The notes: generated by a model not told the origin, from the letters alone. Shown: positions 24,424 to 33,954, counted from the first letter of the stretch. The stretch is 64,000 bases of DNA from UBA9655 sp964597045 (GCA_964597045.1 CAZQWE010000004.1:1-64000), one strand, 5' to 3'. Numbers and translations are program-made.

Positions 24424-25413
24424 ATGGTTGAGATCACCTTGAATAGGAATACGGATTCGAATTTACCTGAGACGATTGCTGCAATTGACTTAGGAACCAC
24501 GACTTGTCGTCTCCTTATTGCCAAGGTTACTGAAGGTGGACCTCAAGTGGTTGATTCTTATGTAAGAGTCCTCCGCCTTGGGGATGAGCTCGCGACCAAA
24601 GGTCATATCTCGAAGGAGGCTAGCCTGCGAGCCATTTCAGCTCTTAAAGTTTGTGCTGAAAAAATTAATACACACAATGTATCTCGGATGAGATGTGTGG
24701 CAACAGCTGCTTGCAGAACTGCATCTAATCGAGAGGAATTCTTAAATACGATTCAGAAAAATACAGGGCTTGAACTTGAGGTTATTTCCACAGCTGAAGA
24801 GGCTCGCTTGGCTATTGTGGGGTGTGCGGACCTTTTGGATTCAAGTACGCGTTATGCTTTGGCATTTGATATTGGGGGTGGCAGCACGGAAGTTATGTGG
24901 ATGGAACTATTACCAAATAGGCTTCCAGAAATCATTGAGTGGACATCGCTTCCTTTAGGTGTTGTAACGGTTGCAGAAACACTGAGAAGTGAGCCATCTT
25001 CCATGGAGTTCCTCGGGAAAATCAGAAAGGCGGTGAGTCAAGAAATGAAAGCTTTTTCCGATAAGGCTTTCATTTATCCCCAACTCAGAAAAAACAACGT
25101 TCAAATGATTGGCACCAGCGGTACTGTGACGACACTTGCTGCTCTTAATATGAACTTAGACAAATATGACCGCTCTCAAGTCAATGGTATTAAGTTGAAT
25201 CCTGAATCAATAAAGCGAACGATTTCAACGATTTATGGCATGACGACGAATGAGAGATTACTCCATCCGTGTATAGGGCCCATGCGTGCGGATCTTGTGA
25301 TGGGAGGTGTTGCTATCTTTGAAGGTATATATGATGTTTTCCCAATTGACCCTGTGCGTGTTGCAGACAGAGGTGTGCGTGAAGGAATCCTTGTGGATTT
25401 ATTAAAAAGATGA
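24424..25413 (+). CDS. ppx: Ppx/GppA family phosphatase
   Basis: It hydrolyses polyphosphate or pppGpp. 329 aa, the short two-domain form without the C-terminal HD extension of E. coli Ppx. Actin-fold motifs are AAIDLGTTTCRLLIA near residue 18, FDIGGGSTEVMW near residue 149, and IGTSGTVTTLAAL near residue 235. A clear AAAGGAA ribosome binding site lies just upstream. It begins a plus-strand operon and overlaps rlmE by 4 bp. It could link stringent-response or polyphosphate signalling to the PTS genes downstream, but that is speculative. Confidence 0.92.
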   Translation: MVEITLNRNTDSNLPETIAAIDLGTTTCRLLIAKVTEGGPQVVDSYVRVLRLGDELATKGHISKEASLRAISALKVCAEKINTHNVSRMRCVATAACRTASNREEFLNTIQKNTGLELEVISTAEEARLAIVGCADLLDSSTRYALAFDIGGGSTEVMWMELLPNRLPEIIEWTSLPLGVVTVAETLRSEPSSMEFLGKIRKAVSQEMKAFSDKAFIYPQLRKNNVQMIGTSGTVTTLAALNMNLDKYDRSQVNGIKLNPESIKRTISTIYGMTTNERLLHPCIGPMRADLVMGGVAIFEGIYDVFPIDPVRVADRGVREGILVDLLKR

Positions 25414-26081
25414 GTAAAGATAATTCTTCAGGCCGTCCCCTCAGTGTACGTTTAAAGAAGTCGAGGGGTAGGACTGTTTCCTCCCAACGTTGGTTAACGC
25501 GTCAACTTAATGATCCCTTCGTGATGAAGGCAAAATCTGCAGGATATCGCTCACGTGCAGCATACAAGCTCATTGGGATTGATGAGAAGTTTAAGATCTT
25601 AAAGACAGGACAAATGGTTGTAGATTTAGGTGCAGCGCCTGGGGGATGGACTCAAGTTGCTTGTGAGAAGGTGGGTCAAAAGGGTCATGTGGTTGGTATA
25701 GATCTTACGCCGATAGATTCCATTCCAGGAGCACAACTCTTGTGTGGTGATTTTTGTGACCCTCAGGTATTGCAGCAACTCAAAAGCCTTTTACCTGGTC
25801 AGGTTAATGTTGTCCTGAGTGATATGGCAGCGCCCAGTACGGGGCATCCCCAAACAGATCATTTAAGAATTATGGGACTTGCTGAAGAAGCCTTTGTTTT
25901 TGCGGTAGAGGTTTTAGCTGAGGGAGGATCCTTTGTTGCTAAAGTCTTGAGGGGAGGGACAGAGAAGGATCTTCTACTGCTTTTAAAGAAACACTTTGAA
26001 AAAGTGAGCCATTTTAAGCCAGCCGCAAGTCGTGCCGATTCTGCGGAAATGTTTGTTGTTGCGACAGGATTTCGGCGATGA
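25410..26081 (+). CDS. rlmE: 23S rRNA 2'-O-ribose methyltransferase
   Basis: The FtsJ/RrmJ family methylates U2552 of 23S rRNA in late 50S assembly. 223 aa. Signatures are SRAAYKLIGIDEKF (first catalytic Lys), the SAM motif VVDLGAAPGGWTQVA, the catalytic Asp in LSDMAAPSTGH, and the Lys in SFVAKVLRGG. An alphaproteobacterial Arg/Lys-rich N-terminal extension of about 25 residues is present. It overlaps both neighbours by 4 bp. Confidence 0.95.
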   Translation: MSKDNSSGRPLSVRLKKSRGRTVSSQRWLTRQLNDPFVMKAKSAGYRSRAAYKLIGIDEKFKILKTGQMVVDLGAAPGGWTQVACEKVGQKGHVVGIDLTPIDSIPGAQLLCGDFCDPQVLQQLKSLLPGQVNVVLSDMAAPSTGHPQTDHLRIMGLAEEAFVFAVEVLAEGGSFVAKVLRGGTEKDLLLLLKKHFEKVSHFKPAASRADSAEMFVVATGFRR

Positions 26082-27343
26082 AGCAATCTGCGCGCCTCTC
26101 AAGCACAATTGAAATCTTAACACTGCAAGGTTTGGAGAAGAAGCCCTTAGATCAAATTTGTCATACCTATTTTAAGAACAGAAGGTATATCGGATCTAAG
26201 GATCGTCAAGCCATATCAGCTCTCGTCTATGGGATTATGCGTCATCGAGGGTCCTGTGATTGGTGGGCATTAGAGCGAGGTTTATCACCTCTTCTTATGG
26301 GAGCAGAGGATGCAGCTCGCATTCGCGTCCTTTCATACTTATGGCTTTTTGAAAAGACTGAACGAGACGAAATAGGTATTCTGTTTTCAGGAGATAAGTA
26401 CGCACCTAATCGCTTAACGGATAAGGAAAAGTCAATATTTGTAAAGCTTCCAGAGAGAGAAGTCGTTGCACCTTGGGTTGAGGGAGAATTTCCTGAATGG
26501 GCCTATCCCTTGCTGAGACGAAGGTTTGGTGAAGACATAACTCAAGAAATGAAAGCCTTTCTAACCCAAGCGCCACTTGATTTACGTGTGAATTCCCTTA
26601 AGGGAACCCGCGAAGAAGCTTTGAAACAACTTAGAAATAGTGGGCTTTCCGTTTTACCTACAAAGCTCTCGTCCTTAGGGTTGAGATGTGAGTCACGGGA
26701 AAATATCACTCAAACAATAGCCTTTCGAGATGGGCTCATTGAAGTTCAGGATGAAGGATCACAACTTGTTGCTGATTTAATTGAGGCAAAACCGGGAGAA
26801 GCAGTTCTTGATCTTTGTGCGGGTGCTGGAGGAAAAACATTGGCGCTTGCTGCCAAACTGCAAAATAAGGGGCGTATTGTCGCAACAGATACAGCTGAGT
26901 GGAGGCTGAAAAGAGCCAAAGAAAGGTTGAAGAGGGCAGGGGTTTTTAACGTTGAACTTCGTGAATTATCAAGTTTGCAAGATAAATGGCTGAAGCGACA
27001 GAATGAAAGGTTTGATCATGTTCTTATTGATGCACCTTGTTCAGGGAGTGGGACATGGAGACGTAACCCAGATCAGAAGTGGAATATTGGCTATAAAGAT
27101 ATTCATGAACTTGCTGAGCTTCAAAAAAATCTTTTAAATACAGCAGCTGATATCGTTAAAAAAGGCGGCTCTATTGTATATGCCACATGTTCTCTTTTTT
27201 GTGAGGAGAATCAAGATGTTGCAGAATCATTTCTCGCACAACATCCTGAGTTTATGCTTGTTGAACCTTATCTGTCTTTGTCCCCTTATAAAAATGGAAC
27301 GGATGGTTTTTTTGCTGCTAAATTTGTGAAAGTTCAATCATGA
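26078..27343 (+). CDS. rsmB: 16S rRNA (cytosine967-C5)-methyltransferase
   Basis: 421 aa, a NusB-like N-terminal domain (residues about 1-140) plus a SAM methyltransferase domain. Motifs are the VLDLCAGAGGKTLALAAKL SAM loop, APCSGSGTWRRNPD with one active-site Cys, and YATCSLFCEENQ with the catalytic Cys. This fits the RsmB/NOL1-NOP2-Sun family. The coupling on both sides (4-bp overlaps) places it in one operon from ppx to the PTS genes. Confidence 0.92.
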   Translation: MKQSARLSSTIEILTLQGLEKKPLDQICHTYFKNRRYIGSKDRQAISALVYGIMRHRGSCDWWALERGLSPLLMGAEDAARIRVLSYLWLFEKTERDEIGILFSGDKYAPNRLTDKEKSIFVKLPEREVVAPWVEGEFPEWAYPLLRRRFGEDITQEMKAFLTQAPLDLRVNSLKGTREEALKQLRNSGLSVLPTKLSSLGLRCESRENITQTIAFRDGLIEVQDEGSQLVADLIEAKPGEAVLDLCAGAGGKTLALAAKLQNKGRIVATDTAEWRLKRAKERLKRAGVFNVELRELSSLQDKWLKRQNERFDHVLIDAPCSGSGTWRRNPDQKWNIGYKDIHELAELQKNLLNTAADIVKKGGSIVYATCSLFCEENQDVAESFLAQHPEFMLVEPYLSLSPYKNGTDGFFAAKFVKVQS

Positions 27344-27774
27344 AGCCAGAACTGATTCACGGATCAAGCGTTGAGATAAAAGGCATGGCGGTATTAATTA
27401 CGGGTAAGTCCGGATCTGGGAAATCATCCCTCGCTCTAAATTTAATTGATCGAGGAGCTATCCTTATTTCAGATGATCAATCCCAGTTAAGTCTTGAGGC
27501 GGGAAAGATTATTGTTAATGCGCCTCCCAGAATCAAAGGAATCCTTGAAGTACGTGGAGTTGGATTGATTCAATTTCCAACGAAAGAGAAGGCGTCTCTA
27601 GGTTTGTGTGTAGAGCTCCTTGAAGAAGAAAATCGAGAAAGGTTGCCAGAAACTCACTTTTTTGAGTATTATAATATCAATATACCTGTTCTTCGGTTAT
27701 GTAAGTATGATCCCTTGGGTGCAATTAAAGTTGAGTTAAAGATAAATGCAAAAGACAAAGCAAACCACTACTAA
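27340..27774 (+). CDS. hprK: HPr kinase/phosphorylase (short alphaproteobacterial form)
   Basis: 144 aa, equal to the C-terminal catalytic domain of Gram-positive HprK. The P-loop is GKSGSGKSSLAL near residue 23, followed by ISDDQ and the conserved RGVGLI motif (ILEVRGVGLIQF). It phosphorylates or dephosphorylates the regulatory Ser of HPr. HPr here retains that serine (S49), so the pair should be functional. It overlaps rsmB by 4 bp and rapZ by 29 bp. Confidence 0.93.
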   Translation: MKPELIHGSSVEIKGMAVLITGKSGSGKSSLALNLIDRGAILISDDQSQLSLEAGKIIVNAPPRIKGILEVRGVGLIQFPTKEKASLGLCVELLEEENRERLPETHFFEYYNINIPVLRLCKYDPLGAIKVELKINAKDKANHY

Positions 27775-28645
27775 CGTTCCTATCCGAAATGTGGTTTTGA
27801 TCACAGGTATGTCAGGCTCAGGTCGATCATTTGCTTTAAAATCACTTGAAGATATGGGGTTCGAGACGATTGATAATCTTCCCTTATCGCTTCTGGAATC
27901 CGTTGCTTTAGCAAATCGCAATGTTCATCGACCTTTAGCCATTTCAGTTGATGTAAGAACGCGAGATTTTTCAACAGGTCCTTTTCTTCAACTCCTTCAA
28001 AAACTTAGAAGTGATGTAAATACAAATACACAGCTTGTGTTTTTTGAATGTGATGACGATATTTTAGCCCGACGGTATAATGAGTCGAGAAGGCTTCACC
28101 CTCTGGCTCATGAACGTCCCGTAAAAGATGGTCTTCGTTTAGAAAGAAACTTGATTGAGCCTTTGAAGGATTCTGCTGATATCGTTATTGATACGAGTCT
28201 TTTATCAACTTCAGATTTAAGAGGGCAGCTCAGAAGATTCTTTTTGCCCAAAAAAGCTCCTGGGTTAGGGATTTTTGTTGTTTCCTTTTCATTTCGCCAT
28301 GGTTTGCCTCGTGAGGCGGATATGGTGTTTGATGCAAGGCTTTTGAAGAATCCATTCTATGATGAAGGCCTACGTCCCTTCTCGGGTGAAGATCATGAAG
28401 TGGCAGAATTCATCAAAAAAGATAGTGTTTTAAAGACCTATATGACATCACTTAAGGGCCTAATTTCTGAGTCTCTTCCTCGTTTTGAAGAAGAAGGAAG
28501 AGGATATTTAACCATTGCTGTTGGTTGTACCGGGGGGCAACATCGTTCGGTATTTATTGCAAAAGAAATTTCAGAATGGTTACAAACAACAAAAAATAAT
28601 GTAAAATTAAAACATAGAGATTTAACAAAGAGAAAAAACGTATGA
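27746..28645 (+). CDS. rapZ: RNase adapter protein RapZ
   Basis: 299 aa. The N-terminal P-loop is LITGMSGSGRSFAL; the catalytic-type Lys of GKS is replaced by Arg. The FETIDNLPLSLL and ARRYNESRRLHPL segments and the C-terminal FSFRHGLPREADMVFDARLLKNPFY region (quoted in parts) and CTGGQHRSVF motif identify the family. RapZ controls amino-sugar metabolism through RNase E in enterics and recurs in PTS clusters of proteobacteria. It sits between hprK and EIIA, overlapping both. Confidence 0.93.
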   Translation: MQKTKQTTTNVPIRNVVLITGMSGSGRSFALKSLEDMGFETIDNLPLSLLESVALANRNVHRPLAISVDVRTRDFSTGPFLQLLQKLRSDVNTNTQLVFFECDDDILARRYNESRRLHPLAHERPVKDGLRLERNLIEPLKDSADIVIDTSLLSTSDLRGQLRRFFLPKKAPGLGIFVVSFSFRHGLPREADMVFDARLLKNPFYDEGLRPFSGEDHEVAEFIKKDSVLKTYMTSLKGLISESLPRFEEEGRGYLTIAVGCTGGQHRSVFIAKEISEWLQTTKNNVKLKHRDLTKRKNV

Positions 28646-29058
28646 TTGGACTTGTTCTCGTTTCCCACGGTAAGTTGGCTCAAGAATTTGCAGCAGCCCT
28701 TGAGCACGTCGTGGGGAAGCAAGCCCAGCTCAAAACAGTAAGTCTTTTTCCGACTGATGATATGGAAGTCAAAAGAGAAGAAATTATACAGGCAGTCAAC
28801 AAGGTCGATACAGGCGACGGTGCTGTTATTTTGACAGATATGTTTGGGGGAACTCCTTCAAATTTGGCCCATTCTCTTTTAGGCCAAGACGGAATAGAGA
28901 TTGTAGCAGGGGTGAACCTTCCTCTCCTGATAAAGCTTGCAAGTCTTAGAAAAACTAAGGATTTACAAGAGGCAGTCTATTTAGCTCAAGAGGCAGGTCG
29001 GAAGTACATCCATGTTGCCTCTCATTTTCTTAATGAAGCCCATGTCGAAAATTTATAA
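28642..29058 (+). CDS. PTS EIIA component, mannose family
   Basis: 138 aa. The phosphorylatable His is H9 in LVLVSHGKLA, and DMFGGTPSNLA is the second family motif. No EIIB, EIIC or EIID lies nearby, so this is the regulatory EIIA of the alphaproteobacterial PTS that relays phosphate from HPr to control carbon, nitrogen or storage metabolism. It overlaps rapZ by 4 bp and ptsH by 17 bp. Confidence 0.93.
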   Translation: MIGLVLVSHGKLAQEFAAALEHVVGKQAQLKTVSLFPTDDMEVKREEIIQAVNKVDTGDGAVILTDMFGGTPSNLAHSLLGQDGIEIVAGVNLPLLIKLASLRKTKDLQEAVYLAQEAGRKYIHVASHFLNEAHVENL

Positions 29059-29317
29059 GCAAGAGATTATTATACAAAATCGTAAAGGGCTCCATGCCAG
29101 GGCTTCTGCCCAAGTTGTCACACTAGCCGAAACCTTCACAAGTCATACCATTGTTTGTTTTCAAGATATGAGAGCTCCTGCAGCGTCAATCATGAGCTTG
29201 CTTATGCTCGGTGCAGGTCTTGGGTCCCATATTATCATTGAAGCTGAAGGAGAGGATGCTGAAGAAGCTGTTGCAGCCCTTGCAAATCTCTTTGAAAGTA
29301 AATTTGGAGAAGCATAA
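29042..29317 (+). CDS. ptsH: phosphocarrier protein HPr
   Basis: 91 aa, starting at ATG 29042 (MSKIYKQEI), which gives the usual HPr N-terminus; the earlier in-frame ATG lies inside EIIA. The phosphohistidine is H18 in RKGLHARAS and the regulatory serine is S49 in AASIMSLLML. HPr receives phosphate from PtsP on H18, passes it to EIIA, and is Ser-phosphorylated by HprK. It shares one base with the asparaginase start. Confidence 0.95.
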   Translation: MSKIYKQEIIIQNRKGLHARASAQVVTLAETFTSHTIVCFQDMRAPAASIMSLLMLGAGLGSHIIIEAEGEDAEEAVAALANLFESKFGEA

Positions 29318-30339
29318 TGATTAATCCTGTCATGGTTGAATCAACCCGTGGACATCATGTTGAATCAAGACATCGCGGCATCGCTGCTGTTGTTGATTCT
29401 CAGGGGCACATTATTCGGAGTTGGGGATCTATCTTTGATTCCATTTTTGGAAGATCGGCGCTTAAGTTAGTTCAAGCTTTGCCTCTTATTGAAAGCGGAG
29501 CTGCCGATGCTTTTCACATTACGCCAGAAGAAATAGCGCTCGCTTGTGCTTCCCATCATGGGGAGGATCAGCATGTTCGTGTTCTTGAAGCTTGGTTTCA
29601 TAAGCTTGGGAAAGATGAAAGAGTCCTCGAATGTGGTCCTCAACGGCCTCTGTATTTATCTTATAGCAAGAAACAAATTCCACATTCTGAAAAGCCTTCA
29701 CAAATTCATAATGCCTGTTCTGGTAAGCATTTGGGTTTTTTGACCACCGCAAAGCATCGAAAGGATCCTTTAGAAGGCTATATTTCAAAGGATCATGCAG
29801 CTCAGATACGCGTTGAACATGCTTTAAGTGAATTGACAGGGGTAGATCTTGTCCACGCGCCTCACGGGGTTGATGGGTGTGGAATACCTGCCTTTGCCAT
29901 ACCTCTTTATAACATTGCGTTGGCAATGGCTCGATTTGCAGACCCTTCTCATCTTCATTATCCCAGGCAAAAGGCAATTCACCGAATTCTTGAAGCTGTA
30001 AAAGTGAATCCCAATATGATAGCTGGTACGAATGGGTTCGATACTAAGCTCATCAAGCTCTCTCAAGGAAAGGTCCTGTGTAAAGGGGGAGCAGGGGGGG
30101 TAGAGGTTGGTATCATTCCTTCCTTAGGTTTTGGTATTGCTTTAAAGATCGAGGATGGAAACCCGAAGGCTGCTGAGTTAGCATTTTTGGCAATTCTCAA
30201 TACCTTAGGTGTTTTGGATGAAGACCTGTATGAAGCCATGAATCCTCGTATTCCCATATTAACCCATAAGGGAAAGACTGTTGGTTTTATGCAACCGACC
30301 CACTTCACGATGATGCGTGAAGAAGTCGGGAAGCATTGA
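29317..30339 (+). CDS. asparaginase II family protein
   Basis: 340 aa, PF06089-type. N-terminal VESTRGHHVESRHRG, then ACASHHGEDQHV, NACSGKHLGFL, HGVDGCGIPAFAIPLYN, and GTNGFDTKLI near residue 230. These enzymes hydrolyse asparagine to aspartate and ammonia and are unrelated to EcAII. Its fusion to the end of the PTS operon hints at nitrogen-linked regulation, but operon membership is the only evidence. Confidence 0.9.
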   Translation: MINPVMVESTRGHHVESRHRGIAAVVDSQGHIIRSWGSIFDSIFGRSALKLVQALPLIESGAADAFHITPEEIALACASHHGEDQHVRVLEAWFHKLGKDERVLECGPQRPLYLSYSKKQIPHSEKPSQIHNACSGKHLGFLTTAKHRKDPLEGYISKDHAAQIRVEHALSELTGVDLVHAPHGVDGCGIPAFAIPLYNIALAMARFADPSHLHYPRQKAIHRILEAVKVNPNMIAGTNGFDTKLIKLSQGKVLCKGGAGGVEVGIIPSLGFGIALKIEDGNPKAAELAFLAILNTLGVLDEDLYEAMNPRIPILTHKGKTVGFMQPTHFTMMREEVGKH

Positions 30340-30344
30340 GGAAG

Positions 30345-30551
30345 TCACCTAATCATAAGGCCCAAAACTCTCAATATTGCAAAGGCTGTTTTAAGCTCTA
30401 GATTTTCCTTCATCTTTTCAAACTTAATCACACCTAAGTGATTGACTCCAGCAATAGCGGCTAAATGCTTTTGGCTAAGCTTATTCTCCTTACGTCTTTT
30501 TATCGCTTCTCTGACAAGAGCTTGCCAATCAAGCTGAAGGTTCCGTTCCAT
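30345..30551 (-). CDS. orphan XRE-family HTH regulator
   Basis: 68 aa, little more than one helix-turn-helix (residues about 24-56, core LSQKHLAAIAGVNHLGVIKF) followed by a short hydrophobic tail. It resembles the antitoxin or transcription-factor HTH of HipB/XRE type, but no toxin gene is adjacent. A palindrome 90 nt upstream (30637-30654) is a candidate operator. It is convergent with the asparaginase gene, 5 bp away. Confidence 0.75.
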   Translation of the reverse strand: MERNLQLDWQALVREAIKRRKENKLSQKHLAAIAGVNHLGVIKFEKMKENLELKTAFAILRVLGLMIR

Positions 30552-30636
30552 CTTTTATCCATTTGTTTAATAAGAAAGCCATAATTCCTCTCAAAAAGTA
30601 TATTACAGTACACCAAAAGATAAAATACAATGCAAT

Positions 30637-30654
30637 AGTATATTTTGATATACT
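30637..30654. promoter_or_regulatory. AGTATAT-N4-ATATACT operator-like palindrome
   Basis: A perfect 7-bp inverted repeat with a TTTG spacer, upstream of the orphan XRE gene and immediately after the ptsP stop. A related but imperfect element (GTATATTACAGTAC) lies at about 30598-30611. Together they look like paired sites for a small HTH repressor. Confidence 0.5.
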
Positions 30655-30655
30655 T

Positions 30656-32917
30656 TTAGATAAACACCTTATTGGTTTTTGCAAACTCCATAAGAGTTGG
30701 CCTGAGAGAGGGAGAGTAGTCTTTAAGAGCGTCTTCCATGAAAATTTCTGCTTCCTTCAAAGAAAGACTGAGAATCATCTTTTTAAGGGCGATGGCTAGA
30801 GGGCCTGATGCAGATAAGGTTTTATAGCCAATGGCCAGTAATGCCAAGGCGTCTAAGGGCTTCCCTGCCATTTCACCACAGACACTGACAGGGATTTTTG
30901 CTTTAGTGCATGCTACTCGTATATTTTTCAAATAGTTAAGAAACGTCGTTGATAAGGTGTCATATCTATTTGAAACTGTTGGATTTGTTCGATCGCATGC
31001 AAAATAAAATTGAAAGAGATCGTTGGTTCCAATAGATATAAAATCGACTTCTTTAAGAAGGGTGTCGAGTTGATCAACAATAGAAGGGACTTCAAGCATA
31101 ACACCGTAAGATATTGATTTTGGAAGTTCGGCTTGATGGTCCTTAGCTCGCTCCCATTCGATTCGGACAAATTCCTTTGCTGCTCGATACTCCATAATAT
31201 CCGTGACGAGAGGGAATAAGATACGTAGATCGCATCCTTCACTTGCTTTAATAAGGGCTCTTACCTGTTGCCTTAATATAGCAGGTTTATCAAGGGCAAC
31301 GCGCATGGCTCTCCAACCCAAAACAGGATTTTCGTCATGAACGCGCCACATATAAGGGACGACCTTATCGCCTCCGATGTCTAGGGTTCGGAAAGTAATT
31401 GGTAAGCTTTTGGCTTGTTCTAGAACGTCTCGATAAATTTCAGTTTGCGTTTTGACATCTGGAAACGTCGATCGCATCATAAAGGGTATTTCAGTTCTAT
31501 ATAATCCAACAGCATCAAATGTGATTTCATCAAGATGATGTAAGTCAATAGGAAGGCCAGCATTCAACGTTAGTGAAACAGGAATTTCATCCTTTGTTTT
31601 GCAAGGTAAATCCTTCAATTCATTTTTAATAATTTGAACACTCTTAATCAGTGCTATTTTTTCCCGTGCTTCTTGGTAATCTTCCGGTTGAGGAGCAACG
31701 ATAACTTTCCCTTTTGTGCCATCCACAATCAACTTATCTCCAGCCGTAATTTGGCTGAGAAGTAGGGGGACACGCCCTACAACGGGAATATCAAGCGCTC
31801 TTGCAATAATAGCCACATGGGCTGTATGCACGCCCTCTTCTAAGATAAGTCCTTTAATAAATCTACGGTCGTAGTCAAGAAGTTCAGCTGGACCTAAATT
31901 TTGAGCAACGAGGATTGATGACTCAGGAAGATCCTCTGTTGGTCCTTCTTTTCCTGATAAGTGCTTGAGGAGTCGACTGGCTAGATCTTCTAAATCAGAA
32001 AGTCGTGCTTTCAGAATTGAATCGCCAATTTGGGCATATCGTTCACGGGTATGGCGTCTGACCTTTTGAACAGAAGCTTCAGCTGTGAACCCTTTGTGAA
32101 TATATTCTTGTATCTTTCTTACCCAACCCCGATCTGAGGCAATAAGACGGTAGGAGGATAATACATCATGGGTGTTTTGATCGAGGTTAGGATTAGCGTC
32201 CTTAAGCCGGTCAATCGATTCAATCATCGTTCTGATGGCTTCCTTGAGTCTTTCACTTTCAATCTTTGTATCGGAGCAGAATGCGTTTTCTTTCCATGAA
32301 TAAGGTTGGTGAATAACGGCTGTTCCGATAGCAACACCAGGATTAAAGGAAATTCCATCAAGTTCTTGTTTCCCTTCAACTTTTCCTTCCTTGAGATTCA
32401 AAACAGCAAATCGTTCTAATTCAGGCAAATTTGCAATATAGTTACCAACTTCAAGAAGCCCCTTTTCCCGCCACTCTTCAAAGGGTTTTGAGGGTGGATT
32501 TTGAAGGGTTAGAACACCAACGATCCCTCGTGACGTTATTAGAGGTATTCCTAAAAGAGCTAAATTAATATGGTCTGCTATTCCTGGGCGGTGAAGAAAA
32601 TTTGGGTGTCTTGAAATATTATCGCATATTAAGCTCTTTCCACTTGAAGCAATAAGACCAACGATTCCTTCGCCAACGCGAAAGCGAACTTTCTTATGAT
32701 CTGGGGTTAAAGCATCATATGCAGCGTAGACCTCTAAGAAATGGTCAGGCGTTAGCAAATAAAGAATCGCTGTATCTGCTCCCATTTCTTGTGCAAGCAC
32801 TTTCATTGCAATCGTAAATCGGACTTGCAATGTTTGTTGAGTTGATAAAATATCACCCAATTTATGAACAAGAATCTCCAGAGGAGATTGAATGCGACTA
32901 GCGGCTAAACTAGGCAT
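30656..32917 (-). CDS. ptsP: PTS phosphotransferase EI-Ntr (PtsP)
   Basis: 753 aa. An N-terminal GAF domain (residues about 20-165, with LYLLTPD and GEGIVGLIASSGK) is fused to enzyme I: the HPr-binding domain, the phosphohistidine domain with H367 in GVHTAHVAIIARAL, and a C-terminal PEP-binding barrel (FRTLDIGGDK, GVMLEVPS, SIGTNDLFQF, CGEMAG). It takes phosphate from PEP and passes it to HPr, starting the regulatory PTS. It follows lysC and an NMO-like gene in one operon, overlapping the latter by 13 bp; lysC-ptsP linkage is common in Alphaproteobacteria. Confidence 0.96.
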   Translation of the reverse strand: MPSLAASRIQSPLEILVHKLGDILSTQQTLQVRFTIAMKVLAQEMGADTAILYLLTPDHFLEVYAAYDALTPDHKKVRFRVGEGIVGLIASSGKSLICDNISRHPNFLHRPGIADHINLALLGIPLITSRGIVGVLTLQNPPSKPFEEWREKGLLEVGNYIANLPELERFAVLNLKEGKVEGKQELDGISFNPGVAIGTAVIHQPYSWKENAFCSDTKIESERLKEAIRTMIESIDRLKDANPNLDQNTHDVLSSYRLIASDRGWVRKIQEYIHKGFTAEASVQKVRRHTRERYAQIGDSILKARLSDLEDLASRLLKHLSGKEGPTEDLPESSILVAQNLGPAELLDYDRRFIKGLILEEGVHTAHVAIIARALDIPVVGRVPLLLSQITAGDKLIVDGTKGKVIVAPQPEDYQEAREKIALIKSVQIIKNELKDLPCKTKDEIPVSLTLNAGLPIDLHHLDEITFDAVGLYRTEIPFMMRSTFPDVKTQTEIYRDVLEQAKSLPITFRTLDIGGDKVVPYMWRVHDENPVLGWRAMRVALDKPAILRQQVRALIKASEGCDLRILFPLVTDIMEYRAAKEFVRIEWERAKDHQAELPKSISYGVMLEVPSIVDQLDTLLKEVDFISIGTNDLFQFYFACDRTNPTVSNRYDTLSTTFLNYLKNIRVACTKAKIPVSVCGEMAGKPLDALALLAIGYKTLSASGPLAIALKKMILSLSLKEAEIFMEDALKDYSPSLRPTLMEFAKTNKVFI

Positions 32918-33954
32918 GCTGCGCTTTGTCTGAGGTCCCCTGTCGACCTCTTCATAAGTGCATATTTCGCTTGTGTTAACAATTCCTCGATGACCTCCCT
33001 AGTTGTTTGTTCTCCTGTAACAAGGCCAACACTTTGGCCTGCCATCAATGAGCCTCTCTCAATATCTCCTTCAATAACGGCACGTCTTAAGGCTCCTGCC
33101 CAAAAGTGCTCAATTTTAAGTTGAGCTTCTTTTAATTCAAGTTCTTCTCTATCGACTTTTTCAATGAGTTCTTTTTGATATGCCATAAATTCTTTTGTTG
33201 CTTGATTTGTTAGAGCCCTAACGGGGATTACGGGAAAACGAATGTCTAGTTGTGAAGATGCTATGGCATCGCGCGCTTGGGCTCGAATAAATGCTTTTTT
33301 AAAATTTTGATGAGCAATACTTTCAGTTGTACAAACAAACCGGGTTCCAAGCTGACATCCGGCTGCTCCCATTTCTAAGTACGAGACAATCGTTTCGCCT
33401 CGGCCGATGCCTCCTGCAACAAAAATTGGAATTTCGGTAATATGAGGAAGGATTTCCTGGGCTAGTACACTTGTTGAAACAGGACCAATATGTCCTCCTG
33501 CTTCCATTCCTTCAATGATTAGAGCATCAACACCAATTTTCAATAGTTTTTTCGCTAGGATTAGAGCTGGGGCAAAACAGATAACTTTTACGCCTTTATC
33601 CTTCAATCTTTTGATTGCATTTGCAGGAGGTAAACCACCGGCAAGAACAACATGACCTACATTTTCATGAACGCAAACGTCAATTAGATCTAGAAGTTGG
33701 GGGTGTAAGGTAATGAGATTAACGCCAAAGGGATTAGACGTAAGCTTCTTCGTTGCTTGAATTTCTGTCCGAAGAAGTTCAGGTGACATAGCGCCCGAGG
33801 CTAAAACACCGAAGCCTCCTGCATTGGATATGGCAGATACAAGGTTTCTTTCTGAAACCCAAGTCATAGCTCCCCCTAAGATGGCATGATTCACACCAAG
33901 GAAGATCTTTCCTTTTGACCATAAGTCATTTAATTTATTATCAATCGTACTCAT
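32905..33954 (-). CDS. nitronate monooxygenase/FabK-like flavoprotein
   Basis: 349 aa FMN-dependent TIM-barrel of the 2-nitropropane dioxygenase family. Motifs are AGGLPPANAIKRLKDKGVKV, GVDALIIEGMEAGGHIG, FVAGGIGRGE and GAAGCQLGTRFVCT. The same family includes the enoyl-ACP reductase FabK, so fatty-acid synthesis is an alternative to nitronate detoxification; the EAGGH motif occurs in both. It lies between lysC and ptsP with 1- and 13-bp overlaps. Confidence 0.85.
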   Translation of the reverse strand: MSTIDNKLNDLWSKGKIFLGVNHAILGGAMTWVSERNLVSAISNAGGFGVLASGAMSPELLRTEIQATKKLTSNPFGVNLITLHPQLLDLIDVCVHENVGHVVLAGGLPPANAIKRLKDKGVKVICFAPALILAKKLLKIGVDALIIEGMEAGGHIGPVSTSVLAQEILPHITEIPIFVAGGIGRGETIVSYLEMGAAGCQLGTRFVCTTESIAHQNFKKAFIRAQARDAIASSQLDIRFPVIPVRALTNQATKEFMAYQKELIEKVDREELELKEAQLKIEHFWAGALRRAVIEGDIERGSLMAGQSVGLVTGEQTTREVIEELLTQAKYALMKRSTGDLRQSAACLV

